Origin: UBA1067 sp963661055
GTDB lineage: Bacteria; Verrucomicrobiota; Kiritimatiellia; RFP12; UBA1067
Direction of reading: 5' to 3'
DNA length: 7,932 nt
Assembly (NCBI GenBank): GCA_963661055.1
Contig: CAVLAC010000093.1
Span: 1 to 7,932, forward strand
How positions within the stretch are numbered: the stretch's first letter is position 1; every line of letters starts with the position of its first letter. Below, one piece after another: positions 1 to 6,017 of the stretch. The notes beneath the pieces were generated by a model. The model saw only the letters and a program-made list of their open reading frames with translations. It did not search any database and was not told the DNA's origin. A program made the position numbers and the translations under genes.

Positions 1-1889
1 GCGGCGAAACGACGGGGCTTTTCCAGTTTGAATCGGACGGAATGAAGAAGTGGCTGATGGCGCTTCAGCCCGAGCGGCTGACGGACCTCGTCGCTATGAA
101 CGCGCTGTATCGTCCAGGCCCGATGGAGTATATTCCGCAATTCGTGCGCCGCAAGCAGGGGACAGAGCCGATTACCTACGACCATCCCTTGATGGAGAAG
201 AATCTGAAGGATACCTACGGCATTACCGTCTATCAGGAACAGGTGATGTTACTCTCACGGTGCTTGGCGGGCTTTTCGCGCGGCGATTCGGATAAGCTTC
301 GTAAGGCGATGGGCAAGAAACTCCTTGATATTATGGCGGAACTTAAGGAGAAGTTCATTAAGGGATGTCTCAAGAACCCTGAGTTCCGTGTCGATAAGTG
401 GAAAGATGAGGCTGAGGCGCGTAAGCTCATTGAGAAGATTTGGACGGACTGGGAAGCCTTCGCCTCGTATGCGTTTAATAAGTCGCACGCCGTCTGCTAT
501 GCGTGGGTTGCCTATCAGACGGGGTATCTCAAAGCTCACTATCCCGCCGAGTTTATGTGTGCTCAAATCTCGTCCGAAATCGGCAATTTCGATAAGTTGC
601 CGGGCTTCGTCGCTGAGGCACAGGAAATCGGGCTCGAACTTAAGCTTCCTGATGTCAACGAATCGGGACCACGCTTTGTGCCGACACCCGACGCGAAGGG
701 CATCCGTTATGGTCTAGGCGGAATCAAGGGCGTGGGCGAACTTGCCGCGCAGGCGATTGTGGCGGAACGCGAGAAGAATGGTCCGTATAAGGGCTTCCTC
801 GACTTCTGCGTTCGTCTTGCCGCAGCGAATGTGGTGAATAAGCGCGTTTTGGAGAATCTGACGCGGGTCGGGGCATTTGCGACCCTCGAACCGAATCGCC
901 GCAAGCTCTTTGAGAATATTCCTTTTGCCCTTAAGAAGGCGCAGCAGAAGCAAAAGGAGGACGCGAGTGCCCAAACCAACTTCTTCGATATGCTTGCGAA
1001 CGGAAGTGACGCGGAAACGAGTGATAAACAGCTCGTTGATATGCCGCCGTTTACGCCAGTCGAGGACTTGAACAACGAACGTGATATGCTCGGGGTCTAT
1101 ATCTCGGGGCATCCCCTGCAGAATTGCCGTCGCCTGATTTCGCAGGTGAGCACCGTCCGCCTCGGTACGCTAAATAATAAAGAAGAAGCGGACGCTCTGT
1201 TGCTCGCTCAGCCGAAAGACGCTTATATCGTCCGTACCCACCCGAAGCTAAAAGAAGAAGCCGCACTACGGCGACTCGAGGTGCGGCTCGTTTGCGAGCT
1301 TAAGGAGTGCCGCGTAATGAATCCGAAGCCGCGCCCCGATGGCACGGTCGGGGAGAAGTGGGCAATCCTTTCCTTTGATGATGGAACAGGCGAGATGGAC
1401 GCCTTTTGCTTTGCCAAGGCGTGGAAGCAGTATGCCGAGGTCGAGGACGCGAAAGGGCAACTCGTGATGCTGACGGGCGAAGTCTCGCACCGCATTAACT
1501 ATGAGAAGGATGACCGCATTACGAAAGAAAATCCTACGGTCGGTGACTTGAATATCACCGTGCGGGAGATTTATCGCGTGGAAGAAGCCTTGCCGCATAT
1601 TTCGAAGGCGCTCCGCGTCGCCCTAGCCTATACGGATCCCGAGCTGAAGACAAAGGTGAAGACGATTATGGCCCTCGCGGCAAAGTATCCAGGCAAGTTG
1701 CCACTCGCGTTCACGCTCCGTTATGAAAATGGCGTCGAGGTAGATTTGGCGATGAAAGTTCCTGTTAAGGTCGCCCCCACGCTCGCCTTTCTGGCGGAGC
1801 TCGGGAAGATTGTGCCTCAGAAAGAAACGGACTTTGCGCCGTCCAACTCAATGCGCATTGTCCCGCCGCCGCCGCGTCCGTCATGGTAA
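1..1889 (+). CDS. dnaE: DNA polymerase III alpha subunit (DnaE), 3' part, start outside window
   Basis: Catalytic subunit of the replicative DNA polymerase, C-terminal ~629 residues. The frame is open from base 3, and the residues before the first ATG at 42 (GETTGLFQFESDG) already match the family, so the gene is truncated by the window edge and 42 is not its start. Counting from the ATG at 42: the palm end LTDLVAMNALYRPGP (13-27) carries Asp15, probably the third catalytic aspartate; YGITVYQEQVM (59-69); LRKAMGKK (86-93); FNKSHAVCYAWVAYQT (145-160). A helix-hairpin-helix region GGIKGVG (226-232) follows, then a probable sliding-clamp motif QTNFF (311-315), GVYISGHPL (351-359), an OB-fold (about 412-485) and a C-terminal domain. 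The wording of the palm/fingers motifs resembles Bacteroidetes/PVC-type DnaE more than E. coli. The protein ends in a proline-rich tail. Identity is very secure. Confidence 0.97.
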   Translation, partial: GETTGLFQFESDGMKKWLMALQPERLTDLVAMNALYRPGPMEYIPQFVRRKQGTEPITYDHPLMEKNLKDTYGITVYQEQVMLLSRCLAGFSRGDSDKLRKAMGKKLLDIMAELKEKFIKGCLKNPEFRVDKWKDEAEARKLIEKIWTDWEAFASYAFNKSHAVCYAWVAYQTGYLKAHYPAEFMCAQISSEIGNFDKLPGFVAEAQEIGLELKLPDVNESGPRFVPTPDAKGIRYGLGGIKGVGELAAQAIVAEREKNGPYKGFLDFCVRLAAANVVNKRVLENLTRVGAFATLEPNRRKLFENIPFALKKAQQKQKEDASAQTNFFDMLANGSDAETSDKQLVDMPPFTPVEDLNNERDMLGVYISGHPLQNCRRLISQVSTVRLGTLNNKEEADALLLAQPKDAYIVRTHPKLKEEAALRRLEVRLVCELKECRVMNPKPRPDGTVGEKWAILSFDDGTGEMDAFCFAKAWKQYAEVEDAKGQLVMLTGEVSHRINYEKDDRITKENPTVGDLNITVREIYRVEEALPHISKALRVALAYTDPELKTKVKTIMALAAKYPGKLPLAFTLRYENGVEVDLAMKVPVKVAPTLAFLAELGKIVPQKETDFAPSNSMRIVPPPPRPSW

Positions 1890-1912
1890 AGCGCGTCTCG
1901 CGAATTCTGCGC

Positions 1913-1941
1913 TTGCTCTTTTGTTAAGATTTTGGTATAAT
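1913..1941 (+). promoter_or_regulatory. Extended -10 sigma70-type promoter for infA and the downstream operon
   Basis: A perfect TATAAT lies at 1936-1941, preceded by TGG (1933-1935), which is the extended -10 TGn element. A partial -35, TTGCTC (1913-1918, three of six matches to TTGACA), sits 17 bases upstream. The AT-rich stretch contrasts with the GC-rich coding DNA around it. Transcription would start near 1948, giving an untranslated leader of about 30 bases before the infA ATG at 1978. It is the only clear promoter I see on the + strand and probably drives infA, yebC and the genes after them. Confidence 0.72.
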
Positions 1942-1977
1942 TTATTGAGTTTTTTGAGCAAATAAGGTACTAACCGA

Positions 1978-2205
1978 ATGGCGAAAGAAGAAGATCAGGC
2001 GATTGAGGTCACGGGCACCGTGACCAAGGTTCTGCCAGCTACTATGTATAAAGTGCAACTCGAAAATGGGCACGAGGTTCTCGCGCACATCTCGGGCAAA
2101 ATGCGTAAATTCTTTATCAAAATTGCTATTGGCGATAAGGTCACAGTTGAGATCTCGCCATACGATTTGGGTAAGGGGCGTATTACTTATCGCCATAAAA
2201 TCTGA
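1978..2205 (+). CDS. infA: Translation initiation factor IF-1
   Basis: IF-1 binds the A site of the 30S subunit during initiation. The 75-residue length is normal (about 72 is usual). The protein is a single S1-type OB-fold: IEVTGTV (9-15), the strand and loop LENGHEVLAHISGKMRK (28-44) and GDKVTVEISPYDLGKGRI (52-69). The basic residues K41, R43 and K44 sit where the family contacts helix 44 of 16S rRNA. The ATG start is supported by AAGG at 1964-1967 and by the MAKE opening typical of the family. It follows its own promoter and lies 39 bases before yebC. Oddity: Phe45 occupies the site after KMRK where Asn or His is more usual. Identity is secure. Confidence 0.97.
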   Translation: MAKEEDQAIEVTGTVTKVLPATMYKVQLENGHEVLAHISGKMRKFFIKIAIGDKVTVEISPYDLGKGRITYRHKI

Positions 2206-2232
2206 TTTCACAATCTAACAACTTTGTAATCT

Positions 2233-2238
2233 AAGGAG
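2233..2238 (+). promoter_or_regulatory. Strong Shine-Dalgarno of yebC
   Basis: AAGGAG stands six bases before the yebC ATG at 2245. It is the best ribosome-binding site in the window, fixes the yebC start and shows that this organism uses Shine-Dalgarno initiation. No promoter or hairpin is visible in the 39-base infA-yebC gap, so yebC is probably translated from the infA transcript. Confidence 0.75.
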
Positions 2239-2244
2239 AATAAA

Positions 2245-3009
2245 ATGTCAGGTCATAGCCACTGGGCGACTATTAAGCGCGCGAAAGGCGCGGCAGATGC
2301 GAAGAAGGGTAAAATCTTCTCGAAGCTGGGCAAGGAAATCACAATCGTCGTGAAGGCGAAGGGCAAGGATCCTGCGAACAATCCGACCCTGCGTACACTC
2401 ATTGCGAAGGCGAAAGCCGCGCAGATGCCGAACGACAACATTGACCGCGCGATTAAGAAGGGCACGGGCGAACTCGAGTCCGCCGCGCTCGTCGATGCGC
2501 AATATGAGGGCATCAAGGGTGGTGTCGCGGTCGTCGTCACGGTCCTTACCGATAACAAGAACCGCGCGGCGGCGGAAGTCTCGAATGTCTTTAAGAAGAA
2601 TGGTCTCGAACTCGCGAAGCCGGGTAGCGCCTCGCGTCTCTTTGACCGTCTCGGCCAGGTCATCATTCCTGCGGCGGAAGGTCTCACCGAAGATAAGGTG
2701 ATGGAAGTTGCCCTCGAGGGTGGTGCGGAAGATGTCGTCTCTGAGGATGATGGCTTCACCGTTAAGTGCCAGCCGACCGATTTCACAGCCGTCCTCGAAG
2801 CAATTAAGACGGCGGGTATCGCGGTTGACGAAGAGAACTCCAACATTGGTCTTGTGCCGAATATGATGGCGCAGGTTACGGATGTTGCGCAGGCGAAGGC
2901 GATTAACAAGTTCGTCGATATGCTCGAAGACCTTGAGGATACACAGGATGTTTACACCAATATGGAAACATCCGACGAGGTTGATGCCGCGCTTGAAGCG
3001 GAAGGCTAA
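2245..3009 (+). CDS. yebC: YebC/PmpR/TACO1 family protein
   Basis: A 254-residue member of the universally widespread YebC family (about 240-250 residues normally), acting in the cytoplasm. Older work named members as DNA-binding regulators. Mitochondrial TACO1 and more recent bacterial studies point to a role in translation, including relief of ribosome stalling. Visible signatures are GHSHWATIKRAKGAADAKKG (3-22), KIFSKLGKEI (23-32), AKAAQMPNDNIDRAIKKGTG (56-75), YEG (87-89), TDNKNRAAAEV (102-112), the segment after 160 containing EGGAEDVVSEDDGF, and an acidic C-terminus with VDMLEDLEDTQDVYTNM. His6 stands where Lys is usual (GHSKWA). The position directly after infA fits a translation role, although that is contextual. 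The annotation as a generic 'transcriptional regulator' should be treated with care. Confidence 0.95.
   Translation: MSGHSHWATIKRAKGAADAKKGKIFSKLGKEITIVVKAKGKDPANNPTLRTLIAKAKAAQMPNDNIDRAIKKGTGELESAALVDAQYEGIKGGVAVVVTVLTDNKNRAAAEVSNVFKKNGLELAKPGSASRLFDRLGQVIIPAAEGLTEDKVMEVALEGGAEDVVSEDDGFTVKCQPTDFTAVLEAIKTAGIAVDEENSNIGLVPNMMAQVTDVAQAKAINKFVDMLEDLEDTQDVYTNMETSDEVDAALEAEG
3000..3005 (+). promoter_or_regulatory. Shine-Dalgarno supporting a TTG start for the VOC gene
   Basis: GGAAGG at 3000-3005, inside the last codons of yebC, lies nine bases before TTG 3015. The next in-frame family motif (LEHIAFDV) begins two residues after that TTG, so no later start is possible without losing the first beta strand. 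This makes TTG the best start and suggests translation coupled to yebC termination. Confidence 0.5.
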
Positions 3010-3014
3010 GAGCC

Positions 3015-3389
3015 TTGAAACTCGAACACATAGCGTTTGATGTTGCGGAACCCGAGAAACTCATCACCTGGTGGTGTGAGAATCTTGGGTTTCGTCGCTC
3101 AACGCCCGGTTCCGCGTTTATAATGGATGATTCGGGCACGGCGGGAATCGAGATTTACCGCACGGGTGAAACGCCTGCCGCGCCTGATTATCGTAAGCTC
3201 AACGCGATGACAATGCATATCGCGCTCGTGTCAAACGATGTTAAGGCGGATGCCGAGCGGCTCGTCGCCGCGGGTGGCACGCTCGAGAAGTTGACACTCG
3301 AAAATCCCGACTTCCATATGGCAATCGTGCGCGATCCGTGGGGAGTCGCTATACAGCTGTGCAAGAGGGCAAAGTCCATCTTCCTCTGA
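3015..3389 (+). CDS. VOC superfamily (glyoxalase/bleomycin-resistance fold) protein
   Basis: A 124-residue protein with the two beta-alpha-beta-beta-beta modules of the vicinal oxygen chelate fold. Module 1 opens with LEHIAFDVAEPEKLITWWCENLGF (3-26) and ends at GIEIYR (44-49). Module 2 opens with MTMHIALVSNDV (65-76) and ends at FHMAIVRDPWGVAIQLCKR (100-118). Likely metal ligands at the usual four places are His5, Glu46, His68 and Gln114; the last is often Glu. Members include glyoxalase I, fosfomycin-resistance enzymes, dioxygenases and epimerases, and nothing here selects among them, so the substrate is unknown. The start is a TTG five bases after the yebC stop. The 3' end overlaps the next gene by 31 bases if that gene starts at 3359, or by 52 if it starts at 3338. 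Family is confident; function is not assigned. Confidence 0.85.
   Translation: MKLEHIAFDVAEPEKLITWWCENLGFRRSTPGSAFIMDDSGTAGIEIYRTGETPAAPDYRKLNAMTMHIALVSNDVKADAERLVAAGGTLEKLTLENPDFHMAIVRDPWGVAIQLCKRAKSIFL
3340..3345 (+). promoter_or_regulatory. Shine-Dalgarno-like GGGGAG before the murC-murB start
   Basis: GGGGAG inside the VOC gene lies 13 bases before GTG 3359, a rather long spacing. The other in-frame GTG, at 3338, has no purine-rich motif at a suitable distance. The first family motif (RIHLIGIGG) begins at 3401, so either start leaves a short lead-in. The motif tips the choice to 3359 only weakly. Confidence 0.35.
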
Positions 3390-5290
3390 ATGTCGTCTCA
3401 AAGCGCATCCATTTGATCGGAATCGGCGGGGTCGGCATGGCGGGCCTCGCCGTTCTGTTAAAGAACCTTGGTGCGAAAGTTGACGGATGCGATAAGTATG
3501 CCTCGCCGCGTACCCAGTGGCTTGAACAGCAAGGTATCCCCGTCGCGATTGGGCATAGCCCCGAGCATGTAAAGAACTGCGACTATACAATTGTCACACC
3601 CGCCGTTCATCCCGACAACCCCGAGTTCAGTGCCGCGTCCAATGTTCTTTATCGTGGCGATGTCCTCGCAGGAATATCGAGTTTGCGCGAAACTATTGCC
3701 GTTTGTGGCTCCCACGGTAAGACAACGACGGCAACCTTTACAGCAAAACTCCTGCGGGCACTCGGCGAAGACCCCGCGTGGGCAATCGGAGGCGAAACGG
3801 GCGACTTTCCTGTCGCGGGAGTCGGTAACGGACCCCTCGTCGTGGAAGCGGACGAATCAGATGGCACTCTCGCCCACTATCGCGCGGCACTTCTCGTGGT
3901 GACGAATTGCGAATATGACCACCCCGACCATTTTAAGACACGCGCGGACTATGAGGCGTGCTTTAATGCGGCGCGGGTTCGCGCGAAAGAAGTAATTGAA
4001 GTCACGGAACTCTCTCCGCTTCCTGACCGCCCCGAATTTGCCGCGCTCGCCCCTCATAATCGTCTAAATGCTCGCGCGGCAATGGAAGTCGCCCTTAGGC
4101 GCGGCTATCCCGAAGCGAAAATTATTAAGGCACTCGCCTCTATCGTCCAAGAGCTTCCCGACCGCCGCTTTCAGCTTGTTGCGCCGCGTGTTTATACGGA
4201 CTACGCGCATCATCCGACGGAGATGGCGTGCGCGATTGGGATGGCACGCAAACTTTGCGCGGGGCGCTTGCGCGTCCTCTTTCAGCCTCATCGCTATTCG
4301 CGTACAAAAGCCTTGTTGAAGGACTTCCCTATCGCATTCGAGGGTGCGGACGAGGTAGTGCTGTGCCCGACTTACGCGGCATTTGAAGAGCCGATTCTAG
4401 GTGGCGACACAGCCGACCTATATGCCGCGTGCCGTGCGAAGGGCAATGCCACTTATTATCTCGCGCGTTCTTGTGAAGAGGCGTGGGAGCACGCTTTCTT
4501 AGAATCTACCCCAGATGATATTACACTTCTCCTCGGTGCGGGTGACATTATTAACCTCGTGCCGCGTATAAAGTCCTATTGCGCGGCAGGCAAGAAGGTG
4601 ACGGAACGCATTCCTTTGCGAAATCTTTCCTTCTTTAAAACGGGTGGCTACTCAGTAGGCGGTGGAGCGCGGCACATTGTCGGGATGGGTTCCAATCTTT
4701 GGATTAGCGACCTCACGACACGCGATACTTATGCGAAAGCAACAGGCATCGCGGCACAACCTGGCGCGACATTGCATATCGCTTGGATGGTGGGTGTGCC
4801 TGGTACAATTGGCGGATGGGTTAAGATGAATGCGGGGGCGTTCGGACACTCCGTCAGCGAACTTATCCGCCGCGTGCGGGTGGATGGCAAGTGGCATGAC
4901 GCGGCAGATTGTGGCTTTGGCTACCGCACAAGTTCCATTACAGGCGAAATTGAGGATGTCGAGTGGGATGCGGAAGCTCTTGCCGCCGCACGGAATGAAA
5001 ATGCGGCAGATTACCTCGCCAGGCGCAAGAAGTTCCCACCTCGCTGTTGCGGAAGTGTCTTTAAGAATCCGCCAAATGACTTTGCGGGGCGCTTATTGGA
5101 GGCGGCGGGCGTGAAGGGGCTTCGCATAGGCGGCGCGTATGTCTGGGAGTCTCACGCTAATGTCATTGCGGCAAAGGACGGCGCGACTTCGAGTGATGTT
5201 CTTGCTCTCGCACGGATTATGCAAGAGCGCGTGAAGTTTCAATTTGGCATCGAACTTGAACCTGAAATACGAGGGCTGAGCGTACGATGA
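3359..5290 (+). CDS. murC-murB: Fused MurC (UDP-MurNAc--L-alanine ligase) and MurB (UDP-MurNAc dehydrogenase/reductase)
   Basis: One chain of about 643 residues carries two consecutive cytoplasmic steps of peptidoglycan precursor synthesis. MurB reduces UDP-GlcNAc-enolpyruvate with NADPH and FAD; MurC then adds L-Ala using ATP. The order in the protein is MurC then MurB. MurC signatures (from GTG 3359): IGIGGVGMAG (20-29), P-loop GSHGKTTT (117-124), EADESDGT (163-170), TNCEYDHPDHF (182-192), HNRLNA (233-238), DYAHHPTE (281-288), QPHRYSRT (309-316), LGAGDI (392-397). MurB signatures: TGG (428-430), GMGSN (442-446), GVPGTIGG (479-486), MNAGAFG (490-496), FGYRTS (520-525), GSVFKNP (565-571, with the likely catalytic Ser566) and LEPEI near the end with the expected Glu. 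Both halves are short for their families. The start (GTG 3359 or GTG 3338) is uncertain. It overlaps the VOC gene upstream and birA downstream. Confidence 0.93.
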   Translation: MQEGKVHLPLNVVSKRIHLIGIGGVGMAGLAVLLKNLGAKVDGCDKYASPRTQWLEQQGIPVAIGHSPEHVKNCDYTIVTPAVHPDNPEFSAASNVLYRGDVLAGISSLRETIAVCGSHGKTTTATFTAKLLRALGEDPAWAIGGETGDFPVAGVGNGPLVVEADESDGTLAHYRAALLVVTNCEYDHPDHFKTRADYEACFNAARVRAKEVIEVTELSPLPDRPEFAALAPHNRLNARAAMEVALRRGYPEAKIIKALASIVQELPDRRFQLVAPRVYTDYAHHPTEMACAIGMARKLCAGRLRVLFQPHRYSRTKALLKDFPIAFEGADEVVLCPTYAAFEEPILGGDTADLYAACRAKGNATYYLARSCEEAWEHAFLESTPDDITLLLGAGDIINLVPRIKSYCAAGKKVTERIPLRNLSFFKTGGYSVGGGARHIVGMGSNLWISDLTTRDTYAKATGIAAQPGATLHIAWMVGVPGTIGGWVKMNAGAFGHSVSELIRRVRVDGKWHDAADCGFGYRTSSITGEIEDVEWDAEALAAARNENAADYLARRKKFPPRCCGSVFKNPPNDFAGRLLEAAGVKGLRIGGAYVWESHANVIAAKDGATSSDVLALARIMQERVKFQFGIELEPEIRGLSVR

Positions 5291-6009
5291 AATGGCATAT
5301 TTACCATAAGGATGTGACGCGCTCCACAAATCTTGATGCACGCGGCGGCAAGTCCGGCGATGTCTTTACAGCGGATGCCCAACTCGCTGGACGCGGCAGA
5401 TTGAACCATCCGTGGCACTCAGGTGAAGGCGAGAATCTTGCGCTTTCTGCCGTCTTGGATGTCGCGAATTGCGAGCCCGAAGTTGTCGCGACGATTCCCC
5501 TTGTGGTGGGGCTTGCCGTGGCGCAGGCGATAGAGACGCTCCTTAGCCGCTTTCGCGTTGGTATTAAGTGGCCAAATGATATTCTTGTAAACGGACGCAA
5601 GCTTGCGGGTATACTCTGTGAACGGCACGGCGACCGCGTCATTGCGGGAATTGGCGTTAATGTAAAGGCGAGGAGCTTCCCTAAAGAATTTGCCGCGAAA
5701 GCAACTTCGCTTGCTCAGGAAGGCGCGAAAGGTGTGAGCGTCCCTAGTGTGCGTGACGAGATTTTGGCGCAACTCGCGCGGCTCTATACGCTTTGGCGGG
5801 AGAAGGGGTTTGCCCCGATTTACCCTGAAATTGCCGCGCGGGATATCCTAAAAGGCAAGTTTGTAGAAGTCGCTCAGGGCGACAATGACGCGCAAACGGT
5901 CCACGGACTCTGTGGTGGCATAGCCGCGAATGGCTCCTTGAATGTGGCAGGCGAGGAGATTTATGCGGGCGAAGCCCATATTCTTACTGTCGCGAACGAA
6001 GTGGTTTAG
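5287..6009 (+). CDS. birA: Biotin--[acetyl-CoA-carboxylase] ligase, without DNA-binding domain
   Basis: Activates biotin with ATP to biotinyl-AMP and attaches it to a lysine of biotin-carrier proteins such as acetyl-CoA carboxylase BCCP. The 240-residue chain begins directly with the catalytic domain. STN (13-15), AGRGRLNHPW (34-43, the biotinyl-AMP loop normally GRGRRGR-W), KWPNDIL (94-100), GRKLAGIL (103-110, with the active-site Lys) and GIGVNV (121-126) are all present. A C-terminal SH3-like cap (about 188-234) includes VHGLCGGIAANGSL. The N-terminal helix-turn-helix of bifunctional BirA repressors is absent, so it should not act as a biotin-operon repressor. The STN-to-GRGR segment is somewhat short. 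The ATG overlaps the murB stop as ATGA (5287-5290), with GAGGG at 5271-5275 as a likely ribosome-binding site, which suggests translational coupling. Confidence 0.94.
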   Translation: MKWHIYHKDVTRSTNLDARGGKSGDVFTADAQLAGRGRLNHPWHSGEGENLALSAVLDVANCEPEVVATIPLVVGLAVAQAIETLLSRFRVGIKWPNDILVNGRKLAGILCERHGDRVIAGIGVNVKARSFPKEFAAKATSLAQEGAKGVSVPSVRDEILAQLARLYTLWREKGFAPIYPEIAARDILKGKFVEVAQGDNDAQTVHGLCGGIAANGSLNVAGEEIYAGEAHILTVANEVV

Positions 6010-6017
6010 GATTTACT

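Noticed and set aside
1890..1920. Possible dnaE terminator: AGCGC (1890-1894) can pair with GCGCT (1909-1913), followed by a T-rich stretch; a smaller CGCG-TCT-CGCG hairpin lies inside.
   Set aside because: The stem is only five bases with a 14-base loop, the T tract is interrupted, and it overlaps the -35 region of the infA promoter. Too weak to call.
1913..1961. Inverted repeat TTGCTC (1913-1918) / GAGCAA (1956-1961) flanking the infA -10, as a possible operator.
   Set aside because: The arms are only six bases, 37 apart, and do not extend; likely chance in a short AT-rich stretch.
2253..2909. A 218-codon open frame on the - strand within yebC.
   Set aside because: It is a shadow of yebC codon bias: low-complexity Ser/Ala/Thr composition and no family features, while yebC itself is well conserved.
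3390..3392. ATG directly after the VOC stop as a start for murC.
   Set aside because: It is in a different frame from the MurC motifs. The in-frame choices are GTG 3338 and GTG 3359.
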